The translations under genes were made by a program, and so were the position numbers. The notes beneath the pieces are model-generated. The model did no database searches, was not told the origin of the DNA, and saw only the letters and a program-made list of their open reading frames with translations. From the NCBI RefSeq assembly GCF_000023945.1, contig NC_013158.1, forward strand, positions 1,860,001 through 1,924,000: 64,000 nucleotides of DNA. The letters are read 5' to 3'. This stretch comes from Halorhabdus utahensis DSM 12940. Lineage in GTDB: Archaea; Halobacteriota; Halobacteria; Halobacteriales; Haloarculaceae. Below are positions 16,596-25,226 of this stretch, one piece after another; the stretch's first letter is position 1; each line of letters begins with the position of its first letter.

Positions 16596-18608
16596 TCAGG
16601 GTTCCTGTGTCTCGTTCGTCGCTCGCAGTTCTGTCCGGACGAATACCCCGTCGGGTGATTCTTCGGGCACGTACGTCGCCGCGCCACCGCAGGCCTGGGC
16701 GTCGAAGCAGTATTCGACGCGGGGGGTCAGCGCGCGCACCTGTCCGCCCTCGGCTTCGACTGGAACCGACAGCCGGTATTCGAACCCGCCCACCCCGTCG
16801 TCGGCGAAGACCGTCACGTCGACCGCCTCACGTCCGTCGATCGCAGGCTGTTCCTCGCTGCCGGCTTCGAGCAGGCCGACCGCTCGGACGGTGTCGCCGA
16901 TGACGAGCCGGAACTGCAACTCGTCGCCAGTCTCTCTCGGGACGTAGTGGGCCGTGCCGTCGTCGGTCTCGACGGTGACGGTCGCGCTCGTGACGCGCTC
17001 GGGGAGGCCGACGCTGGCGTTCAGGGTGACGGTCTCACCTGTTCGCTCTTGGACGCGCTGGAGTCGGGCGGCTTCCGGCGAGTCGCCGAGCGGGTCCCAG
17101 ACGCCCCGAAAGCCGAACCGGTAGAGATCCCGGTCCGGGAAGGCGTCGGCGATCGCGAACGGGCGGTCGGCCATCGCGTAGACCGTCCGGCCGTCGTAGC
17201 CCGGATCGTTCCGCAGCGCCTGGAAGGGGTGGTTGAGCCAGGGGCCGTAGGGCGTCGGCGTGAGGACGACGGCGTTGGCCGGTGGTTCGGGCTCGAAGGG
17301 CGCGTAGGTCAGTTCGTAGGTGTCGGTCACGTCGACGTTGCGCTCGACGGGCGCGGCTGCCCCACCGGCCGTGATCCCGCCGAGGACGAGCGTACTCACG
17401 AGGGTGATCGCGGCGAGGGCTGCCAGCGCCGTTCGGCGGTCGAGGCGAGCCTGCAGTGCCTCACTGATGGCGTCGAACGCAGCCAGTGCGGCAACGGCCC
17501 CGAAGGCGGCCGTCGGGACCAGCAGGTCGAAGTGGTAGTACGGACCTAGCGAGGCGATCAGGCCGTCACCGGCCGCGTCGAGGTCGCCGAGCAGGTTGTA
17601 GTTCCCCCAGAAGTACAGATTCCCGACCGGGACCGAGACGCCGACGGCCGCCAGGGTGGCTTGCCTGGCGTCCAGCCCTCGCCGGGCCGCCACGGCGAGG
17701 CCTGCGATCCCGAGGGCCGCGCCGACGATCCCGCCGGCGATCCAGCGGTCGACGAACGTCGCGAGGACGTTCCAGTTGGCCTCGGCGGCGAGGCCGGGCG
17801 TGTACTCGACGCCGTGGTTGAGGAGTTCGCGATGCCCGAACCCGAGGCCGTCCAGCGGGGCGAAGGCCTCGTAGGGGAACGTCAGGGGTGATCCGGTGAC
17901 GGCGGCGTTATACGCGAGGGTTAGTCCGACGCCGACCAGCCCCAGCGCGGCGGTCGCCGCCTGCCGGGGAATCGCCGTCCGCCAGTCCCAGGCGAGCGTC
18001 CACAGCGCGTGAGCCACGAACGGCGTGGCGAACAGGACGGCGGTGTACGGTCGGGCGAAAAAGGCGAGGCCGATCGCCGCACCTGCCGCCGCTGCCCACC
18101 GCCAGTCGCCGGTCCGGTCTGCCCGAAGGTACCCGTAGGCGAAGGCCAGATTCAGCAGCGTCGTCGGCGCGTACGGCAGGAAGGTTGCGGTATCGAGGAG
18201 GAAGAGGGGGGAGGCGAGCACGAAGACGGCGGCGAGCAGGCCGGTCCGGCGGTCGAACACTTCGCTCACGACACCCGCGACGCCCGCGAGGATCCCGGCC
18301 GCGATGGCGGGCAGCGCCAGCCGATAGCCCCCGAGCAGTTCCCCGAGGGCGAACATCCCCGCGGGGACTGGGTTGTACTTCGGGTAGAACCCCTCGCTCT
18401 CGACGAAGAACCACGGCCGGAAGACGCCCTCGACGGGCGGGGTGAGGGTGAGTTTGCCCTCCAGCAGCATCGCGGCCTGCTGGAGGTAGACGCCCTCGTC
18501 GTGATTCAGTGAATGGTATGGAAAGAGGTTCGTCGAGACGAGCCAGACGGCGAGTGCGCCGGCGATTGCGATCGTGAGCGTCGCGAGATGAAAGCGGCGT
18601 CGGTCCAT
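16596..18608 (-). CDS. GT39 (PMT/ArnT-like) membrane glycosyltransferase
   Basis: A 670-residue polytopic protein. Its N-terminal half has about ten membrane helices and the acidic motif NHDEGVYLQQAAMLL at the first external loop, the catalytic region of GT39/ArnT-type enzymes that use dolichol-phosphate sugars. The last about 230 residues are a soluble, beta-rich domain, probably outside the cell. The ATG at 18608 overlaps the ABC ATPase stop by one base (TGATG); a GTG one codon upstream is an alternative. Its place inside an iron-uptake operon is unusual. Confidence 0.8.
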   Translation of the reverse strand: MDRRRFHLATLTIAIAGALAVWLVSTNLFPYHSLNHDEGVYLQQAAMLLEGKLTLTPPVEGVFRPWFFVESEGFYPKYNPVPAGMFALGELLGGYRLALPAIAAGILAGVAGVVSEVFDRRTGLLAAVFVLASPLFLLDTATFLPYAPTTLLNLAFAYGYLRADRTGDWRWAAAAGAAIGLAFFARPYTAVLFATPFVAHALWTLAWDWRTAIPRQAATAALGLVGVGLTLAYNAAVTGSPLTFPYEAFAPLDGLGFGHRELLNHGVEYTPGLAAEANWNVLATFVDRWIAGGIVGAALGIAGLAVAARRGLDARQATLAAVGVSVPVGNLYFWGNYNLLGDLDAAGDGLIASLGPYYHFDLLVPTAAFGAVAALAAFDAISEALQARLDRRTALAALAAITLVSTLVLGGITAGGAAAPVERNVDVTDTYELTYAPFEPEPPANAVVLTPTPYGPWLNHPFQALRNDPGYDGRTVYAMADRPFAIADAFPDRDLYRFGFRGVWDPLGDSPEAARLQRVQERTGETVTLNASVGLPERVTSATVTVETDDGTAHYVPRETGDELQFRLVIGDTVRAVGLLEAGSEEQPAIDGREAVDVTVFADDGVGGFEYRLSVPVEAEGGQVRALTPRVEYCFDAQACGGAATYVPEESPDGVFVRTELRATNETQEP

Positions 18609-19744
18609 CACTCGGCGGGGAACCAGGCCAGGGGGTGGTCGGTCGCCAGGCGAACCCGGACGCGCTTGTCCATTCCGAGTTCCTCGGCGTGGTTGTGCTC
18701 ACAGTGCAGGATGGCCCCGGAGTCCAACTCGACGGTGTAGACGAACGAGGGGCCGGTGTACTGGCGGTCGACGATCCGACCGTTGGTGCCCGCCGGGTCG
18801 GCCGGCACGGCCCGGATGTCGTCGGGTCGAACGAGCACGTCAACATCGGCTCCCTCGTACTCGGTGTCGAGGCCCTCGATCCGGTCGGCGTCGAGACAGC
18901 CAAGCGGCGTGTCGACGCAGCCCTCGGCGAAGGTGCCGGAGACGAACCCGGCCTGGCCGAGGAACTCGGCGACGAAGCGTGATTCGGGTTGCTGGAAGAC
19001 GATCTCCGGGCGACCGATCTGCTCGACCCGGCCGTCCCTGACGACGGCCACGCGGTCGCTGATCGAGAGGGCCTCCTCCTGGTCGTGGGTCACGGAGACG
19101 GCGGTGACGCCGGTCTCCTTGATGATCCGGCGGACCTCCCGGCGCATCTCCTCGCGCAGGCCGACGTCGAGGTTCGAGAACGGCTCGTCGAGCAGAAGCA
19201 CGTCGGGTTCGGGGGCGAGCGAGCGCGCGAGCGCCACCCGCTGGCGCTGGCCGCCCGAGAGGTCCTCGGGACTGGCCTCGCGATAGTCGTCGAGGCCGAC
19301 GAGTTCGAGGAGGTCCGTCACCCGCTGGTCGATTTCGTCGTCAGAACGATCCTGAATGCCGAAGGCGACGTTCTCGCCGACGGTGAGATGGGGAAACAGC
19401 GCGAACTCCTGGAAGACCAGCCCCACGTCGCGGTTCTCCGGTTTGACGAACGTGCCCTCGCCCGCGACAGTCTCGCCGGCGACCCGGATCGCGCCAGCGT
19501 CGGGTTCGTCAAGCCCCGCGAGCAGTCGGAGCGTCGTCGTCTTCCCGCAGCCGGAGGGGCCGAGCAGCGTGAGGAGTTCGCCGTCCTGAACGGTCAGATC
19601 CAGGTTCGCGACGGCGGTTTCGGCCCCGAACTGTCTGGTGACGCCGTCGAGTTCGAGGACTGCGCGGCCCTTCTCGGCTGGTTCGGACGCGCCGGTGGAC
19701 CGGGGCTGTGCGTCGACGGGAGTCGAGTGTTGTGATGCAGTCAC
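18608..19744 (-). CDS. ABC transporter ATPase, ferric iron type
   Basis: A 378-residue ATPase: Walker A GPSGCGKTT, Q-loop LVFQEFALFPHLTV, signature LSGGQRQRVALARSLA, Walker B VLLLDEPFSNLD, H-loop VTHDQEEAL, and a C-terminal TOBE-like domain (about 260-375). The sequence type is FbpC/PotA-like. It starts at GTG 19744, overlapping the permease stop by 4 bp. It energises the permease encoded immediately upstream. Confidence 0.9.
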   Translation of the reverse strand: MTASQHSTPVDAQPRSTGASEPAEKGRAVLELDGVTRQFGAETAVANLDLTVQDGELLTLLGPSGCGKTTTLRLLAGLDEPDAGAIRVAGETVAGEGTFVKPENRDVGLVFQEFALFPHLTVGENVAFGIQDRSDDEIDQRVTDLLELVGLDDYREASPEDLSGGQRQRVALARSLAPEPDVLLLDEPFSNLDVGLREEMRREVRRIIKETGVTAVSVTHDQEEALSISDRVAVVRDGRVEQIGRPEIVFQQPESRFVAEFLGQAGFVSGTFAEGCVDTPLGCLDADRIEGLDTEYEGADVDVLVRPDDIRAVPADPAGTNGRIVDRQYTGPSFVYTVELDSGAILHCEHNHAEELGMDKRVRVRLATDHPLAWFPAE

Positions 19745-21378
19745 GTGTTCGAACCCTCCTGGGAGAGGATGACAGCCATCGAGAGCGCGGAGATGACGAT
19801 CAACACGAGCGCGGGGACGGCTGCCCGGCCGTAGAGACCCGCCTCCCGGACGCGCCAGATGTAGGTCACTAACGTATGGTCGAACCAGAACGGCCGTAAG
19901 AGTAGCGTCGCCGGCAGTTCCTTCATCGTCGTGAGGAACACGAGGGCCGCCCCGGTCGCGATCCCGGGGGCGATCAGCGGCAGCGTCACCGCCCGGAAGG
20001 CCTCCGTGCGGGTGCGGCCGAGCGTTCGGGCAGCCTCGATCAGGCGGCCGTCGACCTGCATCGTCGCGGTCCGGATCGCGCCGATCGCCTGCGGGACGAA
20101 CCGGACGACGTACGCGAAGACGAGAATCAGGAGTAGGTCGTACGCTGTCTCCCGATAGGACAGTGGGAGCGTGTTGAGCGCGAACAGCACGAGTGCAAAC
20201 GCGAGGACGATCCCCGGCGTGGCGTAGCCGACGTAGGAGAGCCGGTCGGCCAGGCCGGCCAGTCGGGACCGGCCACGCGCGGCGGCGACTGCCACCGGCA
20301 TCGCGACCAGCAGCGAGGCCCCGGCGGCGAAGAGGGCGAGATAGACCGAGTTCCAGCCATACGTCCAAGAAAAGGCCAACCCGCCGGCGGTGTAGCCGCC
20401 CGCGTCGCTTGAGAGCCATAGGCCGAAGACGATCACGGGGAGGGCGATCGCCAACCCCGCGATGACGGCGGGAAAGAGCGCGGCGACGTACCGCCAGGTC
20501 CCGAGTTCGATGACTGCGCCACCACTTGCCCCCCGGCTCTGGTACGCTCCCTCATCGTCGGCCCCGACCTTCGATTCGAGGTAGAGGATCCCGACGGTCA
20601 CCGCGAGTAACTGGAGGGACAGCAGGGCGGCCCACGGGCGCATCGTGGTGTTGTAGCGTGCGTAAATCGCCTGGGTGAACACCTCGACACCCATGAAGTT
20701 CGGCGTCCCGAAGTCCGCGAGCGTATAGAGCGCGACCAACAGCGCGCCGGCGGCGATCCCGGGCGCGATCTGCGGCAGGGTTACCCGCCGGAACGCCTCG
20801 AGTCGACCGGCGTCGAGCGTCCGAGCCGCTTCGATGAGGGAGGTGTCAAGCGACAGTAGCGACGCGCGTGTCGTCAGGAGGACGTACGGATAGGTGTAAA
20901 GCGTCAGGACGAGTGCCGCGCCGGCGAAGCCGCTGATCTCCGGCAGTTGTTCGATCCCGACCGGTGCGAGCACGCTCGTGAGGACGCCACCGGTCCCGAA
21001 GGCCGAGAGGACTGCGAGCGCCCCGAGATAGCTGGGGACCGCCAGGGGGAGCGCGGCCAGCACGGTGAACAACCGGGCGAAGGGGAGGTCAGTTCGGGCC
21101 GTCAATAGTGCGATCGGGACGCCGACGAGGACGCTGCCTGCCGTGACGATGGCCACGAGTGCGACGCTACGGAGCAGTATCTCGATGGTCCGTGAATCAA
21201 GGGTGAGTTCGAGCGCACGCGGGCCGAGGTCGAAGACCTCGAGGAACAACCAACCAAGCGGGGCCACCAGCGCGACCGCGATGGCGGCGGCGAGCAGCGT
21301 GAGTTCGGACGGCCGGCCGATACCGGGGACTCTCGAGAAGCGCTCACGGAGGTCCTCGACTCGGCCCTCGCGGCTCAT
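19741..21378 (-). CDS. ABC permease, ferric iron (FbpB/SfuB-like), fused double domain
   Basis: A 545-residue permease with about 12 membrane helices and two copies of the EAA coupling loop: EAARTLDAGRLEAFRRVTLPQIAPG and EAARTLGRTRTEAFRAVTLPLIAPG. The duplicated architecture is that of FbpB/SfuB-type iron permeases, in which a single polypeptide forms the channel. It overlaps the binding-protein gene by 4 bp and the ATPase gene by 4 bp. Confidence 0.9.
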   Translation of the reverse strand: MSREGRVEDLRERFSRVPGIGRPSELTLLAAAIAVALVAPLGWLFLEVFDLGPRALELTLDSRTIEILLRSVALVAIVTAGSVLVGVPIALLTARTDLPFARLFTVLAALPLAVPSYLGALAVLSAFGTGGVLTSVLAPVGIEQLPEISGFAGAALVLTLYTYPYVLLTTRASLLSLDTSLIEAARTLDAGRLEAFRRVTLPQIAPGIAAGALLVALYTLADFGTPNFMGVEVFTQAIYARYNTTMRPWAALLSLQLLAVTVGILYLESKVGADDEGAYQSRGASGGAVIELGTWRYVAALFPAVIAGLAIALPVIVFGLWLSSDAGGYTAGGLAFSWTYGWNSVYLALFAAGASLLVAMPVAVAAARGRSRLAGLADRLSYVGYATPGIVLAFALVLFALNTLPLSYRETAYDLLLILVFAYVVRFVPQAIGAIRTATMQVDGRLIEAARTLGRTRTEAFRAVTLPLIAPGIATGAALVFLTTMKELPATLLLRPFWFDHTLVTYIWRVREAGLYGRAAVPALVLIVISALSMAVILSQEGSNT

Positions 21379-22538
21379 CCCGACACGCCGGCCTCGGACA
21401 TCAGTTCGAGTGTCGGTTCGAGATCGGAGAGGTCGGCGAGGTCGATCTCGGGCGGGTTCAGCTCGTCGACGGTCGGCAGCCCGCCGACCGGCTCGACGCC
21501 GGGGATCATCGGATACGCGTAGCTCACGGTGGCGAAGAACTCCTGGGCCTCCGCCGAGAGCAGGTGCCGGACGAAGTCCGTGATCAACGCGTCCTTCTCG
21601 GTGCCCTCGATCTGGAGGATTCCCGCGACGTTGACTAAGGCCCCGGCGTCACCGCTCGTGAAGGCCAGATCCAGCGGCGCGTCGGGGCGCTGGTTTTTCA
21701 CCCGCATCGCGTAGTAGTGGTTGGCGAAGCCCGCGGTCAGTTCGCCGTCGGCGACAGCCTGGGTGACGACGTACTCGTTGGGATAGCGTTCGGTCCCCGC
21801 GTTTCGCATCGATTCTAGCCACTGCCGAGTCGTCTCGGCCCCCTTCTGGAGGCGCATCGCGGTCACGAAGGCCTTGAACGCGCCGTAGGTCGGTGCCCAT
21901 CCCATCGTTCCCTGCAGGGCGGCCGTCTCGGGGAACTGCGCGACTGTCTCGGGAATCTCGCTTTCCTCGATCGTCTCCGTGTTGTAGGGAACGCTCCGGG
22001 CGCGGCCGGCGACGCCGACCCACGAGCCGTCTGCGCCCTGGAAATCCTCGGGGACGGGTTCGAGTGCTTCCGCGGCCAGGGGTTCGTAGGCGTCGTTTTC
22101 GGCGACGTAGCCGAGAGAGGCGGCGTCGATTGACCAGAAGACGTCGGCCTGGGAGCCGCCGGATTGGACCGCTTCGACGATCGACTGGGCCTGGGATGAC
22201 GAGGGCGCGTCGTCGGTGAACCCCGTGAACTCGGGGTAGATCTCCTCTAACATCTCGATGAACCGCTCGTAGATGCCGCCCTCGCCGCCGCCCATGTAGA
22301 TATTCAACGAACCCGAGAGATCCGGTAGGTCCTCGATCGACGTGCCGCCTGGGGCCGGTCGCCCTTCCACGAGCGTCCCTGATCCGCGGAACTGCGCGAG
22401 CGACGGAACCGACAGTTCCTCGCCGCTCCCCTCCGTCGTCTCGCTCTCGAAGGGGTTCGCACAGCCTGCCAGCCCGCCCAGTGCGCCTGCCCCGACCGCG
22501 CCGAGGAACTGCCGCCGACTCGCCGATCTCCGTGTCAT
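21375..22538 (-). CDS. ABC substrate-binding lipoprotein, ferric iron type
   Basis: A 387-residue lipoprotein: Tat-type signal SASRRQFLGAVGAGALGGLAGC with lipobox Cys, then a periplasmic-binding-protein fold of the FbpA/thiamin-binding class (LNIYMGGGEGGIYERFIEMLE, PVPEDFQGADGSWVGVAGRARSV). Type II solute-binding proteins of this class take ferric iron, bare or chelated. The ATG at 22538 lies 6 bp downstream of an iron-box palindrome, which makes the transported ion very likely iron. First gene of a six-gene run of overlapping or nearly abutting genes. Confidence 0.88.
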   Translation of the reverse strand: MTRRSASRRQFLGAVGAGALGGLAGCANPFESETTEGSGEELSVPSLAQFRGSGTLVEGRPAPGGTSIEDLPDLSGSLNIYMGGGEGGIYERFIEMLEEIYPEFTGFTDDAPSSSQAQSIVEAVQSGGSQADVFWSIDAASLGYVAENDAYEPLAAEALEPVPEDFQGADGSWVGVAGRARSVPYNTETIEESEIPETVAQFPETAALQGTMGWAPTYGAFKAFVTAMRLQKGAETTRQWLESMRNAGTERYPNEYVVTQAVADGELTAGFANHYYAMRVKNQRPDAPLDLAFTSGDAGALVNVAGILQIEGTEKDALITDFVRHLLSAEAQEFFATVSYAYPMIPGVEPVGGLPTVDELNPPEIDLADLSDLEPTLELMSEAGVSG

Positions 22539-22544
22539 GTTGGA

Positions 22545-22560
22545 TTTAGGTTTGCCTAAA
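22545..22560 (-). promoter_or_regulatory. Iron-box-like palindrome 2
   Basis: TTTAGGTTTGCCTAAA, perfect 6-bp arms. It lies immediately upstream of the binding-protein ATG, and a TATA-like TTTTTACGTA (22562-22571, read on the minus strand) abuts its upstream side. A bound repressor would cover the transcription start. Confidence 0.75.
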
Positions 22561-22642
22561 TACGTAAAAAGGCCGTGATTTCGGCCGGGGTTCGCCGACG
22601 TCTTTCCCTCCGCATCGCGGCCGGGACGGTCGTCACGATCGG

Positions 22643-23803
22643 TCATTCGGCGATCACCGCCGCTTCGCGTCGGTCCGCGTCGGCGTCGAGTGCATCCAGG
22701 CAGTCCACCCAGTCGTCGAGGTACTCGCCACAGTACGCGAGGAAGTCGGCGTTCTCCCACTCGTCGTCGGCGCTCGTCTGGAACTCCTCGGCCACCGCGC
22801 GGGCGACCTCGGCGTAGGAGTCAGCGTTGTCGCCCGCGCGATCGACGAGTTTCCAGACGTGTTCGTTGAGTTCGAGGCCGGCCACCTCGTTGGCCAGGTC
22901 GCCGAAGGTCGACCGCGGTGCTTTGTTGTGGTCACACAGCGGCGCGCCGTTGTAGATCCGCCCGCCGAGGACGTCGGCGGCACGTTTCAACAGCAGTCCC
23001 GACCAGATGTCGTCGAAGCGCCCGACGTCCCAGGGGTTGTCGTCCATCGGGAACTGGTAGAACGCCGGGACGACCTCCCGGCGGAAGGCCAGGTTCATCG
23101 AGCAGACAGTGAGGTAGTTCTCGCGCCCCGCCACGAAGTCCTCCCCGAAGTCCCCCGTCGTGGTTCGGGTCGTCGCCTGCCCGTTCAGGTCGCCGTCCAT
23201 GAGGATCCGGACCGCGTCGAGGTCCGGGACGTTGGTCCACAGGCCTTGAGAGGCGACGACGCTATCGACATGCTCGGTCGTGACCGTCCGCTCCTCGTCC
23301 ATCGCGCTGTAGGGATAGCCACGCGGGTAGAGATCCTCGGCCTCGTGGAGGACGTTCACCCACTGTTCGTCTGACTCGACGGCGGTGAGCTCACCCTCGT
23401 AGGCGAGGTTATCGAGGTGGGTTTCGAAGAAGTCGATATCGTCGTGTGGGGCGGTGTCGTCGTCGAGGAAGACGCCATACTCGAAGCGTTCGTGCGCCCA
23501 GAGATATAGCAGGCCGAAGGAGGTCTGGGCGTGGCTGGCGTCGGGAATCAGGTGTGCATACTCGGCGATTCCGTGTTCCTCGAACCAGTCCTCGCGGTCG
23601 GTTCCATCGAACACTGCCCCCGCAAGCCCCTCCTCTTCGAGCATCGCCTCCATCGCCGCGGTGTCACAGAAGTCCTCGGTCACGAGGACGACGAACAATC
23701 GATCGAGGTCGAACCCGTGCTTGCGGGCGTTCTCGGCGTACGCCCGGAGGAACTCGTGGTTTCTGATCGTCGGCACGACGACGCAGATATCCTGAGTAGT
23801 CAT
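22643..23803 (-). CDS. RGP/UDP-sugar mutase-like glycosyl protein (PF03214-like)
   Basis: A 386-residue cytoplasmic protein related to plant reversibly glycosylated polypeptides, which are UDP-arabinopyranose mutases. Seen: N-terminal VVVPTIRNHEFLRAYAENA, the acidic metal site VFLDDDTAP, and YNGAPLCDHNKAPRSTF. Family function is interconversion or binding of UDP-sugars; the archaeal substrate is not known. The ATG is preceded by a good Shine-Dalgarno (GGAGGT) and by iron box 3. The following operon (ABC importer) is in the same direction. Confidence 0.72.
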   Translation of the reverse strand: MTTQDICVVVPTIRNHEFLRAYAENARKHGFDLDRLFVVLVTEDFCDTAAMEAMLEEEGLAGAVFDGTDREDWFEEHGIAEYAHLIPDASHAQTSFGLLYLWAHERFEYGVFLDDDTAPHDDIDFFETHLDNLAYEGELTAVESDEQWVNVLHEAEDLYPRGYPYSAMDEERTVTTEHVDSVVASQGLWTNVPDLDAVRILMDGDLNGQATTRTTTGDFGEDFVAGRENYLTVCSMNLAFRREVVPAFYQFPMDDNPWDVGRFDDIWSGLLLKRAADVLGGRIYNGAPLCDHNKAPRSTFGDLANEVAGLELNEHVWKLVDRAGDNADSYAEVARAVAEEFQTSADDEWENADFLAYCGEYLDDWVDCLDALDADADRREAAVIAE

Positions 23804-23818
23804 CGTACCTCCCGGTTG

Positions 23819-23834
23819 TTTAGGGTGGCCTAAA
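23819..23834 (-). promoter_or_regulatory. Iron-box-like palindrome 3
   Basis: TTTAGGGTGGCCTAAA, perfect 6-bp arms, 16-31 bp upstream of the RGP-like start. It shares arms exactly with the other two sites, while the 4-bp centre differs (GTGG here, TTTG and TTGG elsewhere). Confidence 0.7.
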
Positions 23835-23905
23835 AGATTGGCGATCGGGACAAATACGTGTCTACAGCCCCGAATTCGTTGATTCACACTGTCACGAGTC
23901 CCGGC

Positions 23906-24610
23906 CTATGCGTCGTCGCTTTCCTCGGCTGACGGCGTGCCCTCGAACGCCGCGGCGTCCGGGATGTCGACGTCGGTCTCGGCGGCGAGTGCGTCGATGT
24001 CGGACTGTTCCTCGGCGATGCCGGTCGTCATCAGCAGTCGGATGGCCCGGCGGACGCTGATGTCGACCTCGTGGATGGTGTCTTCCGGCGCGAGGACGAG
24101 TCGCCCGCCGGTGATGTTCGGGCTGTGCGGGACGAAGACGTTGTACGCCTCGCCGGTGACTGCGTGGGTCGAGGCCGGACTCTCGCCGGTGACGAACCCG
24201 ATGGCGAACAGCCCTTCGCGTGGATATTCGATCAGCACGACGTTCTCGTAGCGGTTCTCCCGGTTGCGTAGCGCCTGGGTCATCTGGCGGACGCTCGTAT
24301 AGATGACCCGCACGACGGGGACGATGCCGAACACCCGGTCGAACCACGCGAACGCCCAATCGCCGATCGACCGCTGGGTGAGATACCCCAGCCCGGTGAT
24401 CACGACGACCAGCGTCAGGAAGGTGATGACCTGCGCGACCAGCGTGATGTTCGCCGTGTACTGGGAGAGTGCGGTCGCCGCGACGATCGGATCCACGAAC
24501 CCTGACAGCCACCCGATCAGTAGTCTGAGCGCGACGATCGTGACCACGAGCGGGGCGACGAGGAACAGCCCCGCCACGAAACTCCGTCTGAGTGTGTGCG
24601 TTCGTGACAC
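23906..24610 (-). CDS. DUF502 family membrane protein
   Basis: A 234-residue protein with two membrane helices in its first 90 residues (VAGLFLVAPLVVTIVALRLLIGWL and VAQVITFLTLVVVITGLGYLTQ), followed by a soluble domain with PVVRVIYTSVRQMTQAL, VLIEYPREGLFAIGFVTG and NVFVPHSPN. This is the pattern of DUF502, found across bacteria, archaea and plants; function not established. The acidic tail is typical of halophiles. Apparently monocistronic. Confidence 0.88.
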   Translation of the reverse strand: MSRTHTLRRSFVAGLFLVAPLVVTIVALRLLIGWLSGFVDPIVAATALSQYTANITLVAQVITFLTLVVVITGLGYLTQRSIGDWAFAWFDRVFGIVPVVRVIYTSVRQMTQALRNRENRYENVVLIEYPREGLFAIGFVTGESPASTHAVTGEAYNVFVPHSPNITGGRLVLAPEDTIHEVDISVRRAIRLLMTTGIAEEQSDIDALAAETDVDIPDAAAFEGTPSAEESDDA

Positions 24611-24722
24611 GGTGTGAGCAACGCTTCGCAGTGACGCCTCTAACGTCTAACGGTGGGATGACGTTGGCCCGACGACGGTCCGTGTGGGGTGGCCGCGAAG
24701 ACAACCGAGCGAGTGGGGGTCG

Positions 24723-25226
24723 TCAGTCCCGGAGGCCCAGCGACAGCGCGATCGCCGCGACGACCAGCAGGGCCGTGCCGGGCAAGGAGACGCCGACCGT
24801 GAGTGTCTCGTAACCGACGTAGGCGACCGCCGCCACCAGCGATGCGACGGCGGTCATGATTCCGACGTGGAGGAACTCGGCGCGTTCGACGCTCCCGCCG
24901 TCGAGTTCGGCCCCGGCGGTGAACGAACCCAGCGCGAACTCCCAGACGAGGACGCTTCCAACGACCGCCGGAAGCAGCCACTCGACGGTGATCCCCGCGA
25001 ACGCGGTGGCGACGACGGCGGCGACGATCATGGCCGCCCCGAGTCCAGTCACCGTCCGCATGTGTCGCGTCAGACCGATCGCGAGGCCAGCGATGCCGAT
25101 CACACATCCGACCAGCGCGATCGTCGTGATCGGGGCCACGAGCAGTGTGACGCCGAGTGCGGCCACCAGCGCACCCGCCCTGAGGACGGCCCCTGGCTGG
25201 TGGGTGAACCGTGACGCTTCGCTCAT
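24723..25226 (-). CDS. Small membrane protein at end of MoxR operon (DUF7519-like)
   Basis: A 167-residue protein with five or six hydrophobic helices and no visible catalytic residues. Its ATG overlaps the DUF58 stop by 4 bp, placing it last in the MoxR-DUF4129-DUF58 operon. A protein of this size and profile occurs at this place in many haloarchaea. Its role is unknown; it may stabilise the membrane complex. Confidence 0.7.
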   Translation of the reverse strand: MSEASRFTHQPGAVLRAGALVAALGVTLLVAPITTIALVGCVIGIAGLAIGLTRHMRTVTGLGAAMIVAAVVATAFAGITVEWLLPAVVGSVLVWEFALGSFTAGAELDGGSVERAEFLHVGIMTAVASLVAAVAYVGYETLTVGVSLPGTALLVVAAIALSLGLRD

